Positions 24,893 to 30,199 of a DNA stretch of 30,199 nt are shown here, piece by piece. The first letter of the stretch is position 1. Each line of letters starts with the position of its first letter. The stretch is from an uncultured Verrucomicrobia subdivision 3 bacterium (GTDB taxonomy: Bacteria; Verrucomicrobiota; Verrucomicrobiia; Limisphaerales; DASXHY01). Location: positions 1 to 30,199 of the forward strand of contig CALBZA010000008.1 in assembly GCA_937890005.1 (NCBI GenBank), read 5' to 3'. The notes below the pieces were generated by a model. It was not told the DNA's origin and ran no database searches. It saw only the letters and a program-made list of their open reading frames with translations. The position numbers and the translations under genes are program-made.

Positions 24893-25621
24893 ATGACCAG
24901 CGTCTCTCCGAATGCGTTGATCTGGCGGCAGCATAACGCGCACGCAACTTTCATCAGCCGCGGCCTGCTTACCTTTCATTTCCACATTCAACGTGTGCGA
25001 GCGATATGGTTCGCCCGCGGAACTTCAGTTCTCAAACGCACGATGGATGTCTTGGGCAGCCTGTGTGCCCTGATTCTTCTCACCCCGATCTTCATGATCG
25101 TTGCCATCCTGGTGAAAATCGAAGATGGCGGCCCGGTCTTTTTCGCCCAGCGCCGCGTCGGGCAATACGGCCGGGAATTCAAGATGTTCAAAATCCGTTC
25201 CATGTGCATGAACGCGGAACAGAAACTCAAGGAGCTGGAAGCTCAAAATCAACACAAGGACGGTGTCACGTTCAAAATCAAAAACGATCCCCGCATCACC
25301 AGGGTCGGACGCTGGCTCCGCAAATTTTCGATCGATGAATTACCCCAGTTTTACAATGTTTTGAAAGGCGACATGTCATTGGTAGGCCCCCGCCCGCCCG
25401 TTCCAAGCGAAGTTTCCAAGTATTCCCTGGCTCACCGACGCCGATTGGCGATCAAGCCGGGGATCACCTGCATCTGGCAGATCAGCGGCCGCGCAGAAAT
25501 TGATTTCTCCGGTCAGGTTCAGCTGGATGTCGATTACATCGAGAACATCAGCGTTTGGACGGACGTGAAAATCCTGGCACGCACCGTTCCGGCGGTGATT
25601 TCAGGAAAGGGTGCCTATTGA
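24893..25621 (+). CDS. Polyprenyl-phosphate sugar-1-phosphate transferase (bacterial sugar transferase)
   Basis: The 242-aa protein transfers a sugar phosphate from a UDP-sugar to undecaprenyl phosphate, the first membrane step of exopolysaccharide or O-antigen synthesis. It is the short, one-helix class: KRTMD (48-53), one membrane helix (about 53-75), GPVFFAQRRVGQYGREFKMF (80-99), then ITRVGRWLRKFSIDELPQF (135-153) with the acidic catalytic pair Asp148-Glu149, and GDMSLVGPRPP (159-169). It lacks the N-terminal four-helix part of WcaJ-type proteins. The first 45 residues are unusual and may include a late start. The stop codon overlaps the next start (TGATG at 25619-25623), so the two genes are coupled. 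The acceptor sugar is not determinable. Confidence 0.92.
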   Translation: MTSVSPNALIWRQHNAHATFISRGLLTFHFHIQRVRAIWFARGTSVLKRTMDVLGSLCALILLTPIFMIVAILVKIEDGGPVFFAQRRVGQYGREFKMFKIRSMCMNAEQKLKELEAQNQHKDGVTFKIKNDPRITRVGRWLRKFSIDELPQFYNVLKGDMSLVGPRPPVPSEVSKYSLAHRRRLAIKPGITCIWQISGRAEIDFSGQVQLDVDYIENISVWTDVKILARTVPAVISGKGAY

Positions 25622-26496
25622 TGAACGCCATTTTGATCTGCCCGTCAACACGACCTGGAGTCGAACATCTTTCAAGCTATACCCCGCTTGCCGCCATTCC
25701 CCTGCTCGGTGAAAGCCTGGTGGAATACTGGCTGTCGCATCTTGCGATGTCCGGCGCGAGCGAAGTTCAGATTCTGGCGAACGACCGGCCACAACACATC
25801 GCCGCCATTGTTGGAAACGGCGCGCGATGGGGATTGAAAGCGGACGTTATTGCGGAATCACGCGAACTCACGCTCGCGCAAGCGCAGATTAAATACGCCC
25901 GCGAAATAACATCGGGTACGCACGAGATCGCCGTTCTCGATCATTTCCCCGGTTCAATTCAATCGCTGTTCACAAGCTACGCCGATCTGTTTTCGGGTCT
26001 CTTCGAATGGCTGCCGAATGCCCGAATGCCGGACCGCATCGGGCTCAAGGAAGTAAAGACAGGCGTGTGGGTAGGCTTACAAACGCGCATTTCTCCGACG
26101 GCACAAATTCATCCGCCGTGCTGGATCGGGCAAAACGTTTACATCGGAACAGGCGCGGTGATCGGGCCCATGGCCGTAATTGAAGACCGCAGCTTTGTCG
26201 AAGCAAACGCCCAGGTGATCGGCAGTCTTGTAGGCCCAGACACCTACGTTGGGCAGGACACAGTGATTCAGGATGCATTTGCCCTTGGCAACATGCTCAT
26301 CAACTGGAAATCGAATCTTTTCACCCACGTCGTTGATGCCTTCATCCTCAGTGCGCTGCGGCGCCCGATGTTTCAGGAAGCTTCCGGCAACATGTTCGAT
26401 CGCCTCACGCAAATCTACAGCCGGAACAAGGACGAACTTCAGACGTTTTGGAAACACATGTTGCTCGACAAGGAGCACCTGAAGAGAAAGGGCTGA
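25621..26496 (+). CDS. Nucleotidyltransferase-like protein with left-handed beta-helix (hexapeptide) domain
   Basis: The 291-aa protein resembles sugar-phosphate nucleotidyltransferases. The N-terminal part (about 1-110) has PLAAIPLLGESLVEYWLSHL (22-41), as in the nucleotide-binding fold, but the usual GGxGTRL loop at the N-terminus is absent: residues 1-20 read MNAILICPSTRPGVEHLSSY. Residues about 157-225 are hexapeptide turns (PTAQIHPPCWIGQNVYIGTG, then IGPMAVIED), a trimerising or acyltransferase-like beta-helix, followed by a C-terminal helical tail. Coupled by TGATG to the sugar transferase, it likely serves exopolysaccharide synthesis as a precursor enzyme or regulator; the lost loop makes catalysis doubtful. 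ATG 25621 is chosen for the overlap; the open frame back to 25555 lies inside the upstream gene. Confidence 0.75.
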   Translation: MNAILICPSTRPGVEHLSSYTPLAAIPLLGESLVEYWLSHLAMSGASEVQILANDRPQHIAAIVGNGARWGLKADVIAESRELTLAQAQIKYAREITSGTHEIAVLDHFPGSIQSLFTSYADLFSGLFEWLPNARMPDRIGLKEVKTGVWVGLQTRISPTAQIHPPCWIGQNVYIGTGAVIGPMAVIEDRSFVEANAQVIGSLVGPDTYVGQDTVIQDAFALGNMLINWKSNLFTHVVDAFILSALRRPMFQEASGNMFDRLTQIYSRNKDELQTFWKHMLLDKEHLKRKG

Positions 26497-26540
26497 AACG
26501 CAAGCAGCCGCGGCCAAAACGCGGTCAACGTGACTCTGCC

Positions 26541-27314
26541 TCACTCTCCTTTGCGGACGATTCTGCGATTAAACTCCACCGCGTCGGCGTAGCGAACGCC
26601 TGTTCCGCCAAAAACGTCCAGCGCCGAACCGATCGTGAGATGAATCTTCCCGCGACCAACACGTTCCACAGTTTCCAGGTCATTCAGCGAACTCGCACCG
26701 CCGGCGTAAGTTGTGGGAATCGGCGACCATTCCGACAGGTTCGCTACCAGCTCCAGATCAATGCCGCGGCACAGCCCTTCGACGTCCACGGCGTGAATCA
26801 AAAATTCATCACACTCATTCGCCAGGTCCTGCAACACTTCGCGGCTGACAATCATGTCGGTAAACTTCTGCCATCGATCTGTGACCACGAAGTAGTTTCC
26901 GTCGCGCTTGCGACAGCTGAGATCCAACACAAGCCGATTTCGGCCAATCGATTTTACGAGCAGTTGCAGACGCTCTCGATCGAGAACGCCATCGCGAAAA
27001 ACCCATGACGTAACAATCACATGCGATGCACCTGCGTCCAGCCAGCTCCTCGCGTTGTCCACATTCACACCACCGCCAACCTGAAGTCCGCCCGGATAAG
27101 CTTGAAGGGCTGAACGCGCTTCGGATTCATTTCCCGGCCCGAGCATGATCACGTGGCCACCGGTCAACCCGTCCCGCTTGTAAAGCTCCGCAAACCAGGC
27201 GGCCGACCGGTTTGAAACAAAATTGGTGCGCAAGCCGGCCTGCGATTCGTTCAAGGAACCGCCAACAATTTGCTTCACTTTGCCTTCATGCAGATCGATG
27301 CACGGACGAAACAT
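26541..27314 (-). CDS. hisA: Phosphoribosylformimino-AICAR-phosphate isomerase, eukaryotic (HIS6) type
   Basis: The 257-aa cytoplasmic TIM barrel catalyses the ring-opening isomerisation of ProFAR to PRFAR, the fourth step of histidine synthesis. The sequence follows the fungal/plant class rather than standard bacterial HisA: CIDLHEGKVKQIVGGSL (5-21) with Asp7, TNFVS (30-34), HVIMLGPGN (54-62), LQVGGGVN (77-84), VIVTSWVF (99-106), VLDLSCRKRDG (129-139), EFLIHAVDVEGLCRGID (170-186), YAGGASSLNDL (203-213) and LTIGSALDVFGG (226-237). These correspond almost segment by segment to yeast HIS6 as recalled. No other his gene is nearby, so it is an isolated pathway gene. ATG 27314 has no strong ribosome site. 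Confidence 0.93.
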   Translation of the reverse strand: MFRPCIDLHEGKVKQIVGGSLNESQAGLRTNFVSNRSAAWFAELYKRDGLTGGHVIMLGPGNESEARSALQAYPGGLQVGGGVNVDNARSWLDAGASHVIVTSWVFRDGVLDRERLQLLVKSIGRNRLVLDLSCRKRDGNYFVVTDRWQKFTDMIVSREVLQDLANECDEFLIHAVDVEGLCRGIDLELVANLSEWSPIPTTYAGGASSLNDLETVERVGRGKIHLTIGSALDVFGGTGVRYADAVEFNRRIVRKGE

Positions 27315-27772
27315 GACGCGAGGGTAACGGACCGGCCGGAACTTGTCAGGTCATTGCCGGCGCGATTGCCGGCGCGAGACTTACGATGAAACGATGGCCA
27401 ACGAATTCAGAAACGTGATCAGTCGGGTCTAACGTTTTTTAAATCTCGCGACAAGAGGAAGCAAAACCTTCGGAGTGTTACACTGGTTGCCAGACATTCT
27501 CCGGGGATTGTCTGGACCATTCCGACGGCAAAACAATTTAGACGATTTCGCCTTCGTCAATAGATGCTGGATCAGATTCTCTGTGATCGAGCCAGAACCA
27601 CTCACCGCAATGAGACTGCTCTGGTATGTCTCTTTCCGATTGAGCAAAGAAATTCGTTGTCGGCGTTGCGATTCCCCATGCAGATTCCTTCCTCGCCTGT
27701 TCGCGTTGTTCGTGAGGCCGCAACAAAAACTTCGCCGTGGTGTTTATTTCCCAAGCCATTACATTACGAATC
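27315..27772. other. Intergenic region without a supported gene
   Basis: This holds the upstream region of hisA (minus strand) and of the GspC-like gene (plus strand). A 12-base tandem duplication, attgccggcgcg, is at 27353-27376. A hairpin at 27490-27515 (ccagaca pairing with tgtctgg, 12-base loop) has no T run after it. Short frames on both strands show no family features, so none is called. Confidence 0.5.
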
Positions 27773-28651
27773 ATGAAAGCCGAAGCTGAAAAGGCCAAAG
27801 CCGAGCGCAAAGATGAGAAAACAGTATCGTTTTCAACTTCCGGCACTGGGCAACGATCAGCCCTTTGGGGAGGCACTTCCACCTTCCCCTTTTCACTTTC
27901 CGTTTTACCAGCGTTGTCTCTTTCTGCTTTCTGCTTTCTGCTTTCTGCGTTTCCCGTCTGTTCGGCGAATTCAAATCCGTACAACGGCATCGTGGATCGG
28001 AACGTTTTCAGTTTGAAGCCGAAGCTGATCCAGGAGGAGCTGCCCAAGGAACAGCCGAAGCCACCGGTCAAACTGACTTTGACCGGCATCACAACCATTT
28101 TGGGAAACAAGCGAGTCCTCCTCAGCGCCCAAATCCCAGCCCGTCCTCCCGAACAGGCCAAGACAGAGAATTACATGCTCACCGAAGGCCAACGCGACGG
28201 CGGAGTCGAAGTGATCTCAATCGACGAAAAAGGCGGCAAGGTGGTTGTAAACAACAACGGAATCACAGAGACACTGGACTTCGTAAACAACGGCGCGAAA
28301 CTCACGGTGCAAGCGCAAACTATTTCAAGAATCGTTCCGGCGCCTTCCGCTTTGAGTGGAGCACCGGGAAACACAAGTAATCCGCTTGGATCCTTTCCAC
28401 AGCCGCCCACTAGGAATTTAGGCACGACGCCTCAACCCGATACAAATGCCGCCGGCACCGGTATGTCTACCGCTCTTGGGTATTCTGCGCCTTCTTCTGC
28501 ACCTCAACAAATTCTTTCCCGTGAACAGCAGGAAGTGCTCATCGAACTGAACCGTATTCGGCGACAAGAGTCGGGTGATCCAACTGCAAGGATTCTCCCG
28601 CCGACAACTTTGACGCCTGTTCTGAATGAAGAACAGGAATTGCCGCAGTAA
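27773..28651 (+). CDS. GspC/PilP-like secreted protein (type II secretion or pilus related)
   Basis: The frame from ATG 27773 gives 292 aa. A charged start (MKAEAEKAKAERKDEK) and a Ser/Thr-rich stretch lead to a hydrophobic segment (about 42-65, ending in FPVCSA), which is probably a signal peptide. Next is RNVFSLKPK (77-85), a Pro-rich spacer, and a compact beta domain (about 99-182; LTLTGITTILGNKRVLL, then YMLTEGQ and VEVISIDEKGGKVVVNNNG). This pattern, RNxF then a small domain with a G-x-x-I turn, is that of GspC HR domains and PilP. The C-terminal third is low-complexity and proline/alanine-rich. The hydrophobic segment is encoded by four tandem heptamers tttctgc (27921-27948), so the true start and frame upstream are uncertain. 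No other secretion gene is nearby. Confidence 0.65.
   Translation: MKAEAEKAKAERKDEKTVSFSTSGTGQRSALWGGTSTFPFSLSVLPALSLSAFCFLLSAFPVCSANSNPYNGIVDRNVFSLKPKLIQEELPKEQPKPPVKLTLTGITTILGNKRVLLSAQIPARPPEQAKTENYMLTEGQRDGGVEVISIDEKGGKVVVNNNGITETLDFVNNGAKLTVQAQTISRIVPAPSALSGAPGNTSNPLGSFPQPPTRNLGTTPQPDTNAAGTGMSTALGYSAPSSAPQQILSREQQEVLIELNRIRRQESGDPTARILPPTTLTPVLNEEQELPQ
27921..27948 (+). repeat. Tandem heptanucleotide repeat (tttctgc x4) inside a coding region
   Basis: Four perfect copies of tttctgc lie at 27921-27927, 27928-27934, 27935-27941 and 27942-27948. They encode part of the signal-peptide core of the GspC-like protein. Seven is not a multiple of three, so loss or gain of one unit would shift the reading frame. 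It may also be the trace of a dispersed repeat. Confidence 0.9.
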
Positions 28652-28702
28652 GAGGGATTTTCCTGATTGATTTAGTTCACCATATTTGGCAATGACTGTA
28701 TC

Positions 28703-30148
28703 ATGCACGCTTCAATCCTCCTGAGGATATTCTTTTGGATTTTTTCCCTCGTTTTCTTCCAATCGAATTTCGCCAGAGCAGAACGGATTACTGTCACGAT
28801 CGATTGGTCGGGAGTGCGTAATCTGAAAACAGTTTCAACATCAAACATCTGTGTCTCTCTGGGTGAAAAACGGGAAGTGAAGCGCGTATGGGAGGAAGTC
28901 TCCAAGAAACTTTCCCAATCGATAGCCAGTCTCACTACGAGCAACCCAGATTCCGTCTCAAGTTTGGCTGAAAGGCTTGACCTTTTTTTAACCGAAGCCA
29001 TGGAACATGGGTTTACCTCTCAAGTTACCTTCACAAACCAGCAGCTCGCCGGGGTGATCATATTAGCACAGCTGCCCGTTTCTCGTGTTGAGCATTGGGA
29101 TCGAACGTTCCGGAAAGTTAGTTCATCAGTTATAAATTCACATCAGAGGACTTCTTTCACGCTCGAATTTGGGGAAAACGCTGCGAATCGCAGCCAATTT
29201 GGCGGTCAAGGAAGCGGATTGATCCAGCAAGGGCTGTGGGGGCGGATAGTATTCGATGGTTTGAATACAACACGCATCGCAAAGAAGCTCGGCTTGAACT
29301 TACTCTCAAATGCCGAGTTTACAATTGAGCCTAGGGGAGAGAACGTCCGCCTGGATGGGAATATTGTTTTCTCGAAACCAGTTTCAACCCGCGTAGAACC
29401 TTGGGCCATCCCAACGAACCTGATCCGTGAACCATTAGCAAGCTTTACAGCAATCCGAGGGCTAACGGCATTTTCCCTTGATGATGAACCTCACATTTCC
29501 CAAGAACTCCTTCCAGAACAGCTGTATGTTTGGTCCGGTGGAACCATTCCGGTGCAAACCTTGTTCGCTGCTCCCTACTCTCGTTCAGACAGAATCGTTC
29601 CGAAGATCTCCGCAGCTTTAATGAGAAAATTCAATCCTCAGCTTGCAAATGCAGGAGCCGGGACTTTGATCATTCGAACGAACATTCCAAATCAACAATC
29701 ACTGCGATGGAATGGAATACCGCCGTTTGTAGCTCCCTTCCTTACTTCGTCACAAGACAACCTCTTTCTCGTGGGGGGGGTGTATCCAAGTTGGGAAGGA
29801 GGCCCACCGGCTCCATCTGAGATGTTCAACCAGCTAAGCAAAACGAATTTGGTCTACTACGACTGGGAGATCACAGCTCAACGAGTGGTGGCGTATCGGA
29901 ACATATTTAACATCTTCCGTCACATTTTCGAACGTCCGCGGTTAGGAACAGACACCGCGTCAATTGCCGCACTTGAGGCCATCACTCCACACCTGGGAAA
30001 TACAGTGACCGAAGTGACATTTTCTTCAGAACAAACGCTTCGATTCATTCGACAGGGTCCTATCGGCCTTACCGGGTTTGAACTGAATCTCTTAGCTCAC
30101 TGGATCGAATCGTCGCGATTTCCTGAACTGGATATTACCCTTTACTAG
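28703..30148 (+). CDS. Secreted protein of unknown function
   Basis: The 481-aa protein has a strong signal peptide (residues 1-26; MHASILLRIFFWIFSLVFF, then ARAERI). The rest is soluble with no recognised family, repeats or catalytic motif. Regions with regular hydrophobic spacing, such as SFTLEFGENAANRSQFGGQG and AGTLIIRTNIPNQQSL, suggest a mixed alpha/beta fold, and the C-terminus ends in a helix and strand (LNLLAHWIESSRFPELDITL). Base use is more AT-rich than in the rest of the window, and codons are less GC-biased, which may indicate different ancestry or lower expression. A run of eight G bases at 29773-29780 is within the frame. It starts 51 bp after the GspC-like gene on the same strand and could be in its operon. 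Confidence 0.85.
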   Translation: MHASILLRIFFWIFSLVFFQSNFARAERITVTIDWSGVRNLKTVSTSNICVSLGEKREVKRVWEEVSKKLSQSIASLTTSNPDSVSSLAERLDLFLTEAMEHGFTSQVTFTNQQLAGVIILAQLPVSRVEHWDRTFRKVSSSVINSHQRTSFTLEFGENAANRSQFGGQGSGLIQQGLWGRIVFDGLNTTRIAKKLGLNLLSNAEFTIEPRGENVRLDGNIVFSKPVSTRVEPWAIPTNLIREPLASFTAIRGLTAFSLDDEPHISQELLPEQLYVWSGGTIPVQTLFAAPYSRSDRIVPKISAALMRKFNPQLANAGAGTLIIRTNIPNQQSLRWNGIPPFVAPFLTSSQDNLFLVGGVYPSWEGGPPAPSEMFNQLSKTNLVYYDWEITAQRVVAYRNIFNIFRHIFERPRLGTDTASIAALEAITPHLGNTVTEVTFSSEQTLRFIRQGPIGLTGFELNLLAHWIESSRFPELDITLY

Positions 30149-30199
30149 CAGGTTGTTGAAAAACTCAGCGCGGGTTTGAACAGATCGAATTGAGTGGGG
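30149..30199. other. Right edge: possible IS tip
   Basis: Directly after the stop codon comes gcaggttgttgaaaaactca. Words of the type ggttgttgaaaaactc are frequent at the tips of insertion sequences of several families. Only 51 bases are visible, so no element can be confirmed. Confidence 0.2.

Noticed and set aside
27490..27515. Hairpin in the gap upstream of the GspC-like gene as terminator
   Set aside because: No T run follows on either strand and no gene ends close by.

Overview
The window looks like a chromosomal segment of a Verrucomicrobiota bacterium, most likely of the Limisphaerales/Pedosphaera group. This is inferred from gene content, not from a marker gene. The signs are very large secreted proteins with autotransporter-associated beta-strand, LamG, FN3 and ricin-like domains; an ECF-like sigma factor next to a Ser/Thr kinase; short dispersed intergenic repeats built on words such as cgcaaag, cgcagattt and accacggataaacacgg; and few strong Shine-Dalgarno sites. 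No rRNA or tRNA gene was found.

Layout. (1) 1-371: a remnant CRISPR array (four repeat copies, the outer two truncated, three spacers). What looks like the end of an insertion sequence abuts it at the left edge; no cas genes are visible. (2) 372-2840, + strand: pabB and pabC, which together make p-aminobenzoate for folate; their gap is filled by a dispersed repeat. (3) 2850-4013, - strand: a secreted GH5 glycosidase. (4) 4087-4824, + strand: predicted promoter, rpmI, rplT and a strong intrinsic terminator; infC is not adjacent. (5) 5022-15684, - strand: two giant secreted proteins, a 1306-aa putative zinc-protease/ricin/discoidin/FN3/LamG mosaic and a 2092-aa beta-strand-repeat protein. They end in the same roughly 70-residue C-terminal module. 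(6) 15988-18828, - strand: a membrane Ser/Thr kinase with TPR-like tail, preceded by an ECF-like sigma factor. (7) 18910-24701, - strand: a small membrane-anchored protein, a sialate O-acetylesterase-like enzyme, and a two-subunit molybdenum hydroxylase of the isoquinoline 1-oxidoreductase type. (8) 24893-26496, + strand: a polyprenyl-phosphate sugar transferase translationally coupled to a nucleotidyltransferase-like/hexapeptide protein, suggesting exopolysaccharide synthesis. (9) 26541-27314, - strand: a HisA of the eukaryotic (yeast HIS6) type. (10) 27773-30148, + strand: a GspC/PilP-like protein with a heptanucleotide tandem repeat in its signal-peptide region, and a visibly more AT-rich secreted protein of unknown function.

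How the genes may work together. The minus-strand block from 18828 down to 5022 reads as regulator (sigma plus kinase) followed by two giant surface proteins, which suggests but does not prove signal-controlled surface or adhesin expression. GH5, sialate esterase and the lectin/LamG protein fit a life on polysaccharides. The most notable items are the C-terminal module shared by the two giant proteins, the eukaryotic-type HisA, the IS-interrupted CRISPR remnant and the possible phase-variable tract at 27921-27948. No clearly new multi-gene system was identified.
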